Below, piece by piece: positions 11,471 to 22,715 of a stretch of DNA of 64,000 nt. The stretch's first letter is position 1. Every line of letters starts with the position of its first letter. The DNA is from Dermacentor variabilis. Lineage: Eukaryota > Arthropoda > Arachnida > Ixodida > Ixodidae. Made by a program: the position numbers and the translations under genes. The notes under the pieces are model-generated. The model did no database searches. It saw only the letters and a program-made list of their open reading frames with translations, and was not told the DNA's origin. The stretch spans positions 1,698,501 through 1,762,500 of the forward strand of contig NC_134571.1 in assembly GCF_050947875.1 (NCBI RefSeq). Reading direction: 5' to 3'.

Positions 11471-12960
11471 GCACTGCTGCAAGCACTCGTACCGCGTGCC
11501 GATAATTGGCCGACTATACAGCACAGTGTCTCTCTGAGACCATTTTATTATACCAGACCGACAAAGGCACAACCAAATGAGTCGGAACATGCTTTCGAAG
11601 TTGAAAAGCACAAACTCCCTCAGCTCTTTCAAGCCGTATGCACATGAAGTTTGAGCCAATGTTGATATTGCTCAGTGAAGGCTAGGCCTAGTGGAGTCGA
11701 TTTTGTACATCCGCTACCGGCAGACATGAACTTGTCTGAAAAGTAAGCAGTTAGGATAAAGGGAACTTTTTACAGTTTTAGTTCTGGCCTTAGCGATTTG
11801 AAATCAAATACTCTTCGCACAGCACTGTACTGAGTCACCTTTCCCAAAGGCTGCCAATCGCATTCGCTGCGTAGATAGGTGGGTCTGTGTGCGTTATGCA
11901 GACACATATATTAGTTCCAAAGATGCACTGTTTACCTCTGCATGAAACGGTGAACAAGACACGGTGCACACATCACAGCAACAAAAGCGAACGCCTCGCT
12001 CAGTTGCCTACACTGTCGGCGATAGCACCGACATTTTCGCAAGAGAACTACATGGCCTATTAATGAGCTCTTGTGTGAGCATAGTTTTCTCTAATAATGC
12101 TACATGAAACGCCCAAAGTTTTACTATGAAGTTAAAGAAAAGTGAGAATCGAGTATAACAATCTAATATATTTGTATCTGGTTCACAGTCGCCGTTGCTT
12201 AAGGGGCTCGACCGCGCATATTGACTCGTCTCAGGGAGGGCCAATGTGGCTCATTTGCACAGATATATGTTTTGCTACCTTTTGACACGGTTTCATATCA
12301 GTGATGAGCTCTTTCTACAATATTTGAAGCTCTGTGGCTATAGATGTCGACGTAAACAAACGCACCGCTTAGATAAATGTAATATAGAAGGCTGCACTCG
12401 AAGTTTCTTCGAATATGTGAAATGTCTAAAGAATGTGTAAGATGAATACAAAAAGCGAGCTGCCCAACTGCAGAAATCAGCGACAACAAATTATAACACA
12501 GCCGTGTCGACAGACGGAACTCGGTGTACTTTTATAGGCTGCACTGTTAACACAACAGCGCAATCAGGCCTCAAGTTCTCACCCAGTAGTCGGTGAGTGC
12601 TGCATGGCTTCCAGGAACAACATGCTGCCTAGGAGAAGCCATAAATCATAAATTCTATTCACGAAACGCACAATCAAAGCCCACTCAAAATGGGCACAGC
12701 TACACAAAACAGACAAAAGCCGCGGTACCTTTCCAAAACGTTTCCAGCGGCAGAGGGCAGCAAAGGAAAATGAAAAAGGCCAATTACTTGTTCTTGACCA
12801 GCACACTGATATTTTGTCCTTGGGCGCTGCTTGTAGGGTTACTGAAGGTTTCCTTGAGTAAGGCAGCTGCTATCCAGTCGACGTAAATCAACAGCTGTGG
12901 TTGTCGTCGTCCTCTTTTCTCACCCTAATCTACTGGTGGGGCTGACATACGATACTAACT
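11471..12960. other. Interval without a recognised gene
   Basis: No conserved domain was recognised on either strand. A minus-strand TATA-like TATAAAAG lies near 12527-12534. It ends at the 3' tail of the next LINE, whose TGAAT-type repeat is read on the minus strand at about 12961-12974. Confidence 0.35.
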
Positions 12961-13202
12961 CAATTCAATTCAGTTTATTTGGACATACATAGGTGGTACA
13001 GGATGTCCACGAGGCGCGGCAAAAGGAGGCAACAATGCCCCCTGACAGGGCCTTCACCTCGGGATCACACATTATGACAGCAGGTCGGCATGACAAAATA
13101 CTGCACTACATTGTGAGATCAATGAAATCAGTGGAAATTCAGAAATACAATGCTGCCTCACATATGACAAATTATCCTATTTGATATTATACATTGATTA
13201 CA

Positions 13203-16197
13203 TCATTCTAATTCACGGAAGCAATGATGTAGATAATCATTCAGATTGCACTTGCTCAAGATAAAAGAAAGGTACAATTCTAAGCAAAGGAGGCAGGAGA
13301 AGAAAGCATCATTTTCATTTTTTTTCTTAAATTGAGAAAGGGTGTTGCAATCATTTATACAGTTGATCATTAGAGGATAAGTGTTACAGAGTGTAACTAT
13401 TTGATTGTCTATGATCTGAGTACCATAATTTGTGCGTGACTTCGACCAAACCATAGATACAGTGCGCAAGTTATGGGTAAGGTTCCTGTTTAAATACTTT
13501 ATGCAGAAGGATGTAAAATCATGCTTAATGTTATGAAAAATAAGCACAGCCAATGAGAAACTGTAAAGTTGATAGTATGGCAGTACCTTAACTGCGTCGT
13601 ACAGGGATTCTTTGGTAATAGGTGCGGAACGGAATACCGCCTTCAACGCCCCGAACTGAAGCGAAAAAAGGCGGTCTGAATCCGATTTGTTACATGTTCC
13701 CCAAACTAGCTGACAGTACATAAAATAGGAGTGAACTATGGAAAAATAAATATGCTTTCTCAAACACACAGGTAAAAGATATTTTACGCGTTGCGACAAA
13801 CCGATAGACCTAGATGCTTTCAAACGAACCTGATCCACGTGATCTGTCCATGTTAAGTCATATTTGAAACAGACGCCCAGGAAGCGGCAAGAATTTGTTG
13901 GCAATAGATTGGTACTATATATCTGTAGTTGAACGTGATGATTCAAGGGCTTGTTTCTGGGGCGGAAAATAATATATTGTGTTTTCTTTATATTTAAGTC
14001 AAGTTCGTTCTTATTTAACCAGATCTGTAGCTGACTCAGTCACTGATTAGCATGTTCTTCAAGTGAGGCTAGATTTGGACCAGAAAAGAAGACATTAGTG
14101 TCATCCGCGTAAAGGATAATATCAGGTGTCAGGGGGATGTTAACGAGGTCATTGATGTATAAAATAAATAACAAAGGCCCAAGAATAGATCCTTGCGGCA
14201 CACCGTACTTAATTATTCCTATGTCTGACAGAAATTGATTCATGCTAGTGTATTGTTTTCTTCCTTTGAGATAACTGTCTATCAGCTCATGTGCTACTCC
14301 TCTGATACCATACTTTCCCAGTTTTTCCATCAGAATTTCATGTTTAATCGAATCAAAGGCTTTTCGGAAGTCAAGAAAAATGCCCAGTGTATATAGTTTC
14401 TGTTCAAAGTTATCCAAAATACGGTCCTTTATGGATAGCAGTGCTGTCTCCGTTGATTTTCCAGCCTGAAATCCATATTGTTGTTTACATATTATATTAT
14501 GAGCATTTAAAAACTTGTTTAACCTCGTGTATATTATGCGTTCGGGGATATTAGAAAAGAGCGGCAGAACAGAGATAGGTCTATAATTATTCAGATAATT
14601 TTTTCCTCCTCCTTTGAATATTAAGGTTACGCGTGCAACTTTCATGTTATCAGGGAATATACCGGTCTCTACTATGAGATTACAAATATATACTAGAGGA
14701 CCCACAAGTAATGGAAGTACGGCCTTGATGGGGCGTGCACTAATATCGTCATTTCCTGGCGAGCATCCATCCTCCATTGCCTTTACAACACTTACAACTT
14801 GTTCCTCTGATGTAGGTGTCAGAAACAGTGAATTGCTATTAGTGGAAGGGACATATGTAGTGATAGGCGTTAACGGTTGGCTCATGCGTAAGCAATTTGG
14901 CGAACCTGCATTGAGAAAATATTCGTTAAACTTGTTTGCAAGTGGTACACCTGAAAATCTTTTACCATCGATGTAAAAATCCAGCGGAATGCGTGCTTTG
15001 CCACCTTTTATGATGTTGTTAGCTGTTTGCCACAATAATTTAGGACTGTTCATAACTGTGGAAAATTTGTTGCCGTAGTAACCTGATTTTGCTTTCTTAA
15101 GATCTGAAGTTAAGTTGTTACGAAATTTTTTAAACTCCGTGAAATGAACCGGATCTTTCGTTTTTATGAAACGAGCAAACAGCCAGTTTTTTCTGTTTAT
15201 ACGTCTGTATAATACCGGAGTAATCCACTCTTTTCTTATCCTCCTGTGCTTTTTTATAGGCACGAGTGGGAAAGCACTGTTATAGTGGTGAAGCACTTTC
15301 TCTTAAAAAATGTTATATGCCTTACACGGGTTGCTTTCACTATATATATCATCCCAGACTACGTCAGCCATCAGTGAATGGAACTGCGCAATGTTATTTT
15401 CATTGATTATTCGTCGGAGGATTTTAGTTCTATCCATTTTTTTTCACCAAGGAAAAGAAGGCAAAAAAAGGAAGGTGATCACTTAAGCTCGTCAAAATTA
15501 CACCCGATGTTATTTTATTTAACGGTAAATTAGTAAAGCACAAGTCTATGAGCGTTTCAGAGTGTTGACCGATTCGTGTCGGCTTATCTACAATATTTTC
15601 ACATCCATATGACAACATCAACTCGAGGAGGTGCACCTGGCTAGCATTGTTTCTTAATAAATCAATATTCATGTCACCAAATATAATAACATGTCCTTTA
15701 GTGAAGGTAGCATATTCAAGAAAGGACTCAACGTAAGTAAGGAAGGTGCTAACTAATCCGTTAGGGGATCGGTACGTGAGAAGTATAATCGTATTATGAT
15801 TGGTCACACCAACTGTCTCAAGATCATCACACACTACGGTGAATTCCGGAAGAACCCCATAATCAAGATCTTGTGTTATATACAAAGATACACCGCCGCC
15901 ACGTCTTTCTGTCCTAAATACAGGGACGTTGTCATAACCTGTTAACTGTGTAACATCGCTATTTGATGTATACCATGTTTCTGTAAATCCAATTATGTCA
16001 AAGTGACATTTTATGAGCTCGAGATCAGCCTCAATTTCATCAATCTTATTTGTGAGGCTTTGTGCATTTAAATGATACAAGGAGAAATATTTGCAATAGC
16101 TATATTCATTTATGAACGTGTTAAGGGAGTCGTAAGTATAATACATCGTGAAGGTTAACAATAACAGCAGCAATAAAAAAGAAACCAACCTAAGCAA
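13203..16197 (-). pseudogene. LINE ORF2: endonuclease plus reverse transcriptase, broken
   Basis: The endonuclease part (16197-15430) reads YHLNAQSLTNK, IIGFTETW, IIFGDMNIDLL and SDHLPFF, the usual order of AP-endonuclease motifs. A frameshift near 15430 and a TAA near 15303 separate it from the polymerase part, which has FLDFRKAFDSIKH (motif A), YGVPQGSILGPLLF (B) and YADDTNVFF (C). A TGA near 14040 sits where a Trp is expected, and the same frame resumes to 13203 with CR1-type C-terminal sequence (WTDHVDQV, HSYFMYCQLVWG). The core catalytic residues remain. Confidence 0.78.
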
Positions 16198-16198
16198 T

Positions 16199-17110
16199 TA
16201 GCTCAAGGTCTTGTTCAGAGGCAATCCTTATTGCCCTTGCGCCAGGTTCTTTCCTTACGAAGACCTTTCCATTGGAACACCACGAAAATTGGTAGCCTTG
16301 TTCGCGTGCTCTTGATTAGGCAAGCCATAAAAGCTTTCTGTTCAGTGCCGTTAGATTATCGAAAAAAGAAATGTCTTTATCACACTTCTTCACAACTTCA
16401 CGCTTTGCAAGCCAATTTACTTTCACAGATTGGTGGGAAAACCTTATCAGAATGATCGGCACTTTGTTCACAGGTGCTGGCAGGCGATGCAAACCGTCCA
16501 CGTCACGCTCATTCAGCAGGGAAAGCTCGAGTTTCTGAGCAAGATTATTCAGTTTTGCGAGAAGGTTTTCTTTTTCAGTGAAAGGTATACCGTGAATTTC
16601 CATGTTTTGACGCCTACTGTATTGCTGCAGTTCGTTTAGTTCCTTAGTTAGCCTTGCAACTTCACTTTTGTCTTGGTGTGCCTCTAACACTTCTACTCTC
16701 TTGCTAAGGCTCTCGATCTGCCCCTCATGTCTGTCAGAAGTTTGTAGGACAGCATCATACTTGTCTGACACATGTTGAACAAACTTTTCAATGTTACCGA
16801 CAGTTTCCTTTAGGTTTGACAAGTCTTCAACTTTGGCAGTTAGATTTACCAGACTACCATTAATCGCAGCAAGTTGTTTAAGGATAGTTGCAGGTAAGTC
16901 ATTGCTACGTTGCACTTTGCGCGAAGCGGACATGCGGCATGTTGGACACTTCAATGTGTTCTTTGCTTCCTCATTTTTCGTCTTGAACGCGCGTTCACTT
17001 ATGCCAGAACATTTTCCTAGGTGGTAGTATTGACAACACTCAACACATTTCATAAATTCCTCATCATTTGAAAGTTCTTCACAGCACGAAAGACAAGTAT
17101 CGGTTGTCAT
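16199..17110 (-). pseudogene. LINE ORF1 with PHD-type zinc finger and coiled coil
   Basis: From an ATG at 17110 the frame is open to a TAA at 16318-16316. It continues in frame after that TAA to a TAG near 16199 with sequence rich in FVRKEPGARAIRI, so the TAA looks like a nonsense change. The N-terminus has Cys pairs in a PHD/RING-like pattern (CLSC, CVECCQYYHLGKC, CPTC). A long heptad region follows (residues about 75-170), then an RNA-binding-type segment YSRRQNMEIHGIPF. PHD fingers in ORF1 proteins are known in CR1-group elements. Confidence 0.72.
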
Positions 17111-17203
17111 GATAGCATTCAAAGCAGCAAAGGCAGCAATAAGGGCAGCAGGGGCAGCAACAGAAATGACCAAAAATACAGGTTAGATTCAAATAATAAC
17201 CAA

Positions 17204-17692
17204 CCTGCGTATGACAAGTGATGAGAACAGGGCCGACGAACAAGTTGCCGCCACTGCTGCCCAAGTGTGAAGCTGGCCAGCATGGTGTTCGCTTTTAAAG
17301 GCAAATTGAAGGGGCAGTTCCGGGAAAACTGGCCACACGCGTTCCAGAAGGCGATAATACAACCGATAGCTTGATGGTGGAGGCTTGCGCCGTTGATGCC
17401 CAGAATTTCGATGATCCTGCGTATGACAAGTGATGAGAACAGGGCCGACGAACAAGTTGCCGCCACTGCTGCCCAAGTGTGAAGCTGGCCAGCACGGTGT
17501 TCGCTTTTAAGGGCAAATTGAAGGGGCGGTTCCGGGAAAACTGGCCACACGTGTTCCAGAAGGCGATAATACAACCGATAGCTTGATGGTGGAGGCTTGC
17601 GCCGTTGATGCCCAGAATTTCGATGATCCTGCGTATGACAAGTGATGAGAACAGGGCCGACGAACAAGTTGCCGCCACTGCTGCCCAAGTGT
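17204..17692 (-). repeat. 212-bp tandem units at the LINE 5' end
   Basis: Units start at 17204, 17416 and 17628 with the phrase CCTGCGTATGACAAGTG, giving a period of exactly 212 bp and about 2.3 copies. They lie directly upstream of the LINE ORF1 on its strand, in the position of a LINE 5' UTR, and end at the junction with the transposase pseudogene. I infer promoter monomers comparable in layout, not sequence, to those of mouse L1. Confidence 0.75.
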
Positions 17693-17722
17693 CTAAACCG
17701 TGGCAAAAACCGTGGCAAACTA

Positions 17723-18812
17723 AACCGTGGCATCAGATTTGTAAGCGCTGCAATCAATAGCACATCATCTAAATAATCCTTCATAAAGTAAGGCACAATG
17801 TTTTTTAGTATGCGGAATCTCTTCATGCGCCCAATTACTTGTTCGACTCTGACGCGCCGGAAAGAAATTTCCCTCGATGCTGTCACTTCAGCTTGGGAAA
17901 GCTGGTTCTTCCCTTTAGTGCAGGCTGGGATCATAACCACAATACCTAGCAATGCCAGTTCTTCCGTGCCATTAAAGCCGCGGTCTGCCATTACTTTATC
18001 AACATAGTCGAGGTACTTGGTGAAATCTGTCTGGAGGACAAGCTGCTTATCACTAATTTTGCCGCCTCAGCACTCCGAAATATACGAGATTAGCCCATCA
18101 GATGTGATCCAAACCAGCACCTTTACAGTGTTGAAGATCTTGTACTTGGACCAGGTTGTGCTCTGTGCCGTTGATGCACGTGCCTTTTCAAGGCGAATCT
18201 CTGCGCTGTCAATAATTGCTCGAACGTGACGAAACCTCTTACATTGAAATATTTTCGGTTGCCATGCGCGAAAGGCCACATCGTCTGGCCACACAAAGAG
18301 CCCTTCTAGCTCACTCACTAGTGTTGTGAGGGCACTTTCAAATATTGTTGACACATAATTTTTACTTATTTTAAAGAGGTCCGCCAGAAAGCACAGGTGA
18401 ATCTCAAGGCGTAGCCTCATCAGCACGAGCAAAACCTGGTCTTCCTAGCTCATCGTTTCCACAGAAGGGCAAGCAGTTCTATATACACACACAAACCATG
18501 CAAATGTCTCCTTATTTGGCAGGCCTGTGCAGTATGCAACCTTTTCAGAGTGCCCGGCTATGGCAGCAGATCCCCATGCAGCAGCCGCACCGTTCGCTTC
18601 TGAACTTCTTTTCACTTGAAGGTCTCGAAAGTCATTTTGCATGATTAAATAGCGCTCCTGCAGTGCATCATATGCTCGACATTTCTCCAGGTACTTCTCT
18701 TGCATGCGAGTCTGCAGGTTTCTTGAAAATCCGCCCATGTGGTGAGATTGCGTAGGAAACTGCGCTTGTAACAATTGCATGCTCTCTGGCAAGTCGTTTG
18801 ATGCCTCACCGT
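17723..18812 (-). pseudogene. DDE_Tnp_4 (Harbinger-like) transposase, two nonsense codons
   Basis: A single minus-strand frame begins after a splice-acceptor-like TTTTTTCAG at 18813-18821. It has a coiled N-terminal part (MQEKYLEKCRAYDAL), a segment VAYCTGLPNKETF typical of the family, a TAG at 18447-18445, the helix-turn-helix region, and IIDSAEI with the first catalytic Asp at 18210-18208. A TGA at 18069-18067 replaces a Trp before GGKISDK. VMADRGF follows with the second Asp at 17985-17983, then VEQVIGRMKRF with the Glu at 17844-17842. The DDE triad is thus retained. The C-terminus meets the LINE 5' repeats at about 17692. Confidence 0.8.
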
Positions 18813-18822
18813 CTGAAAAAAG

Positions 18823-19596
18823 ACATTGGCAATCAATAGCCACTGGAGACTGTCAATATGCTCTATGTTGTTGATGAGAAACGGCTTTGAGAAATAAAGT
18901 GGCGCAAGCTGCTTGGTTAGCATGGTTAGTGCAGTGCTTAATGCGTGAGCGTGCCATGCAGATGTGAGCAACATTTTTTTCAAGTGGACCTCTGGAACAA
19001 TTTTGTTAGTTATGGGGGCATTTGACATCAATGTAACCTGTGCAGGTGTGTGTGTGTGTGATGAAGAACACAGTGAGAAGTAGGAATGCGAAAACAGTGA
19101 TCTTGTTCACAGTGAGAACAGTGATCTTGTGTGTTGTCCGTTATGCAGTGATATCAAGCTTTTCTGAGGAGGTTACCCAACTTATTTATATGGTCCTGTG
19201 CATTTATGAGAAGCAGCAATGTTGACTGTTCTTAATTATTCAGAAAAATTGAAAACATGCACAAGTGCTGTACATGCAGTGACGTTACAGCTATTACGCA
19301 TGCATAGAAAAAAATTGTAATCAGAACTTCGGCTGAGATGGCAATGATTGAATAGTAAGCATAACGCCGTGTTTTGGAATCACTCGCACTTTGCAAAGGC
19401 ACGCTGAAAAATTTTTACCAAAGTATTGCACAATATTTACGCTGAAACGTATGCAGCTGCATGCGCAACTAACATTTTTACCAGTGTTGAGATTGTGTAT
19501 GCTCCGTGTTATATGTGCCGAAAGCAACGAGACACTTAATTGTGTTTCACTGCGAATGTTCTGCCTGAAATAAAACTGTACAGTGATTCGATTTTT
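18823..19596. other. Interval upstream of the transposase exon
   Basis: No upstream exon could be identified. It includes a short GT run at about 19047-19059 and two imperfect copies of CAGTGATCTTGT near 19097 and 19119. Confidence 0.35.
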
Positions 19597-19640
19597 ATGC
19601 GAAGCATATTACTAGAGCTCAACCCAGCTCCTCAGGCGCG

Positions 19641-19826
19641 GCGGTGTCGCCTTCAATGACCTTTGACCCCAGCCATACCACGTGGCACCGTGACGTCACG
19701 ACAGAGGAGAAACGGGGCTCCAACTCGCGCCGTCGCTCGCGGCGTCGCCTTCAAGGCTGACCACGTGACACCGTGACGTCACGACAGAGGAGAAACGGGG
19801 CTCCAACTCGCGCCGTCGCTCGCGGC
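19641..19826 (+). promoter_or_regulatory. Duplicated 83-bp block with CRE-like TGACGTCA sites
   Basis: TGACGTCA occurs at 19691-19698 and 19774-19781, exactly 83 bp apart, each within a near-identical block that includes CGTGACGTCACGACAGAGG and CGCCGTCGCTCGCGGCG. A TATA box follows about 56 bp downstream of the second copy. This is the arrangement of a CRE-plus-TATA promoter on the plus strand. Confidence 0.5.
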
Positions 19827-19836
19827 GTCGCGGCGG

Positions 19837-19843
19837 TATATAA
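19837..19843 (+). promoter_or_regulatory. TATA box TATATAA
   Basis: TATATAAGCAG follows the GC-rich CRE-bearing duplication. Transcription would start near 19870 if it is used. Confidence 0.45.
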
Positions 19844-19890
19844 GCAGCTGCGCTTGTTTCTAGGTGGCTTTGGCTCAGCTCTTGCAAGAT

Positions 19891-19959
19891 GGGCTGGGTG
19901 GGAATCGAACCAGGGTCTCCGGAGTGTGAGACGGAGACGCTACCACTGAGCCACGAGTA
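19891..19959 (-). repeat. tRNA-like block with Pol III A and B boxes
   Basis: On the minus strand TGGCTCAGTGG fits an A box and GGTTCGATTCC is a perfect B box, about 40 bp apart. The anticodon arm (GTCTCCG pairing with CGGAGAC) has an overlong loop of about 10 nt, so it is tRNA-derived and not a functional tRNA. It may be a SINE head captured in the element. Confidence 0.6.
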
Positions 19960-20323
19960 ACGATGCTTCAAAGCGGTACAAAAGCGCCTCTAGTGAATGC
20001 GGTGTTGCCTTAGAAACGAGCTGTTTCTAAGGCTCAGGCGTGCGTCGCTTGCTCAGGCGCACATTTCGTTGCCGTGCCGAACGCTGCGTTGCTCGACGCT
20101 CACCGCGTCCAATGCGGGGCGCGTAGTCGCTGCGCCGTAGCCCATTGTCTTACACCCCTTGGCGGGTCGACGGGAACGCTGTCGCGTTCCACTCTTGAAG
20201 GCGAAGCAGAGTAACGCATGAGTTGTTTCTTCGTCTAGCCGAACCAAATATAGCCAAGCAACAGCAGTTCACCAGGCTAAACAGTGGTTCAACAACTAAA
20301 ATAAAGGCTAGTATGCTTCGCAT

Positions 20324-21760
20324 CCTGGGCTTAACCTTAGCTAAGCCACAGCCATTTTTTTACTTTCCTTCATGGTTACAAATGTCTTATAACAATGCAT
20401 GATATTCCAGACATACAAAGAGGTAACAAACGCGCTGTATAAATGCTACAAGCACAGAAAGATTATCAAACCAATAATAGTACAAGAAATGCAGATTTCG
20501 TGTATCTATAAAATGACTGAGCATGACATCATAGCTCACTACAAGTCAGTAACACACAATAGTGTTAAGTCCAGTAATTTAAAGAGGCTCTGAAACTCAT
20601 TTTCTTGAAACCTGAGGAACATTTTTTCTACCAACCAGCGTTTATTGAGCCGGTACCTCATTTGAGATAGGGGGGGGAGTGCTCGTAGTCGCATCAAAAC
20701 ATATGTCTCGAAATTTGGAGCGTATAAGTGTCTTAATAGAAAAGTTGCGATGCTTATCAGGATTGAAATGACAAATTAACTAGTCAAACGAAACTTGGTT
20801 ATACCACTGAGAAGGATAATCCAGTTGTTAACAAGTGGCCAAGCATTTCAATGTTGCTGTGTTGTAACTCAAGGTATTTGTAAGCATACTTTACTGCAAT
20901 CATGCACTTCAGGTGTAATGTGGCACCAGGGTGCAACCAGTAACACACAAGCACAGAGTGTTAACGTAATTGCAAGGCTGGAAAGATGCACACTGAATTC
21001 CACTAAAACATATTAGTTTGCGAATCACGGATGCAAAAGATGCCACTATGAAGGGCAAGCATGCATAGTCATTTCAGTTGTGAGGAAAAACCAAGTTAAA
21101 GGTAGGGGAGTTGCACTCGCTTGCTTTTAGTACAGTACTCGGATATTGCTGCAAGAATGCTATGTCTTCATTGCAGAAAGCGTACACCTTCACCGAGTAC
21201 AAAGTAAATAATATTAGGTGACATATAGCTGATCTGCGAAAACAAGCTCTTGTGCAGTACAATCACCCAAATAATATACATATAGAACGCAAAGAGTAGT
21301 TATATGAGGCCTGCGTGGCGTTTGCCATGCACACAGCAAAGTCCTTTATGTAAAGCAACTACTGCTAACCAGTGGTGTCTGGTTCCACCTCGTCCTCTCC
21401 ATCTGATGACCAAACAAGCAATAAATTAATTGATACTTCATTCAGCTACAATAAGCTGTGTTATCCAGCAGCGTCATAATCACAATGTCAGATGTCCTAA
21501 AACTTAAAAAAGCACACAAATTTTACAAGCGACAAGACTTGCAGTAGGACATTTGTTCGCCTAGTGAAACCTACAAATAACAATTTTGTATATGGAGTGG
21601 TCTAGATTTGCACCTGAGGCTAGAAAGTCATGTGACAGCAAGACCAGTGCTCAAGGCAAAACTCAGTTAAACGCAGGGAAATTTAGTGAACTCGTTCCAG
21701 CATGCCTACGGCACTCGACTGCTTCTGCTAGAGTAAGTGGACGTTGGTGCGAAAATGCAA
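20324..21760. other. Intergenic, nothing recognisable
   Basis: AT-rich sequence with a G-run near 20671-20677. No conserved frame or repeat family was identified in these 1.4 kb. Confidence 0.4.
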
Positions 21761-21875
21761 TGTCTGTGCAATACGATCACTGCTGCTGAACTTGTAGGTC
21801 CGGCGATGAAGCTGGTCTTTATGTCCTTTACTGCCCCGCCAGTTTTGTGACGTCTCGACCATCCCGCGCAGGCAC
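21761..21875 (+). repeat. ~240-bp satellite array, piece 1
   Basis: Tail of one unit and start of the next. The unit start AACTTGTAGGTCCG lies at 21789, followed by GATGAAGCTGGTC and CCGCCAGTTTTGTGACG. The unit breaks off at GCAGGCAC (21875), where a LINE is inserted, and continues at 22512. Confidence 0.75.
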
Positions 21876-22511
21876 AAGAAACCAGTGTAACAGCATTAAA
21901 AAATCGCACCGAGCTTGAAGCCTTGTCCCTTCGCCGTAATATATCTCATTTAACACTGTTGCATAAGCTTTACTATCACGTATCTCTTCACAACGAGTTC
22001 ATGTGTGAACCCTCAGCCATTTTTACGCGTCGGGATCATTCTTGCAAAGTAAAATTCATCATTTGTCATTCCCTCGCATTTGGTCAGTCATTTATACCTC
22101 GCACCACGAAAGAGTGGAATAATCTGCCATCGCACATTGTCACGGAAACAAATGCCTCGAAATTTACAGATGCTCTACGCAGTACAATGCACCCCTAATA
22201 TATCACGTTTCAGTCTCTGATTTGTAAAATTTGTAAACTGTTTCTTTTAATGCGCCGATAACCAAAGCCTTCACGACGTTGTCATAGTTTGTACAAATCG
22301 TTTAGTGTTGCTGTACTGATAACTATATTTATTTTTTTTTGGTTTCTTTGTGTTTATACGTTGATACACTGTAACTTTGTCCCAGTTTTGTTTTTCTATT
22401 GTATTTACATTTACGCACTGTTTGCCTCACCGACGTAACCTTTACCTTATGTAATACCCTCCCTAGAGGGCGTTTATGGTTATTGTGAAATAAATAAATA
22501 AATAAATAAAT
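21876..22511 (+). mobile_element. 5'-truncated CR1-like LINE inserted in the satellite
   Basis: The frame ending at 22198 has the C-terminal motif of CR1/Jockey-type ORF2 (FIPRTTKEWNNLPSHIV). A 3' UTR of about 300 bp follows and ends in AATAAATAAAT repeats at about 22488-22511. Everything upstream of the ORF2 C-terminus is lost. It splits one satellite unit. Confidence 0.7.
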
Positions 22512-22677
22512 AATGTGCGACACTCGTGACATCGCATCCGCAGTATAGGTCTCAATGTTCCATTGTGCGTGAATCGTGTGCGCAGATTCGTATTTCTGCG
22601 ACAGCAAACAATCAAAAATTAGCCCTGTGCAATGCATGCACTTCTGCTGAACTTGTAGGTCCGACAATGAAGCTGGT
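22512..22677 (+). repeat. ~240-bp satellite array, piece 2
   Basis: It resumes the broken unit at ATGTGCGACACTCGTG and runs to the next unit start at 22650 (AACTTGTAGGTCCGAC). It breaks again after GAAGCTGGT, where the next LINE begins. Confidence 0.75.
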
Positions 22678-22715
22678 ATGTATGGTATGAATAACTTTAT
22701 TTAGGTCCTGAGGGA

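Larger units (their letters stand above)
12961..17692 (-). mobile_element. CR1-like LINE with PHD-finger ORF1 and tandem 5' units
   Basis: Minus-strand element in order: 5' tandem units (17692-17204), ORF1 (17110-16199), ORF2 endonuclease (16197-15430), reverse transcriptase (about 15420-14040) and ORF2 C-terminal part (13946-13203), then a 3' UTR ending in TGAATTGAATTGAG-like repeats. There is no RNase H. It abuts the 3' end of a DDE transposase pseudogene on the same strand and may have inserted there. Nonsense changes and a frameshift kill it. Confidence 0.75.
19597..20323. mobile_element. Non-autonomous DNA element (MITE-like) with promoter-like inner sequence
   Basis: The ends are inverted: ATGCGAAGCATA at 19597-19608 matches the reverse complement of 20312-20323, and the match extends inward through ACTAG. 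Inside are an 83-bp direct duplication, two CRE-like palindromes, a TATA box and a tRNA-like block on the minus strand. There is no transposase. The whole unit is GC-rich compared with its flanks. I infer an element mobilised in trans that carries cis-regulatory sequence. Confidence 0.6.

Noticed and set aside
12579..12886. Possible THAP-type exon upstream or downstream of the transposase relics
   Set aside because: I looked for the C2CH pattern on both strands and could not find it; the frames conflict with each other.
17119..17690. The repeated peptide downstream of the transposase frame
   Set aside because: It translates the 212-bp tandem units of the adjacent LINE 5' end, read in the transposase frame after the junction.
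19891..19959. A functional tRNA gene
   Set aside because: A and B boxes are good, but the anticodon loop is too long and it sits inside a mobile element.
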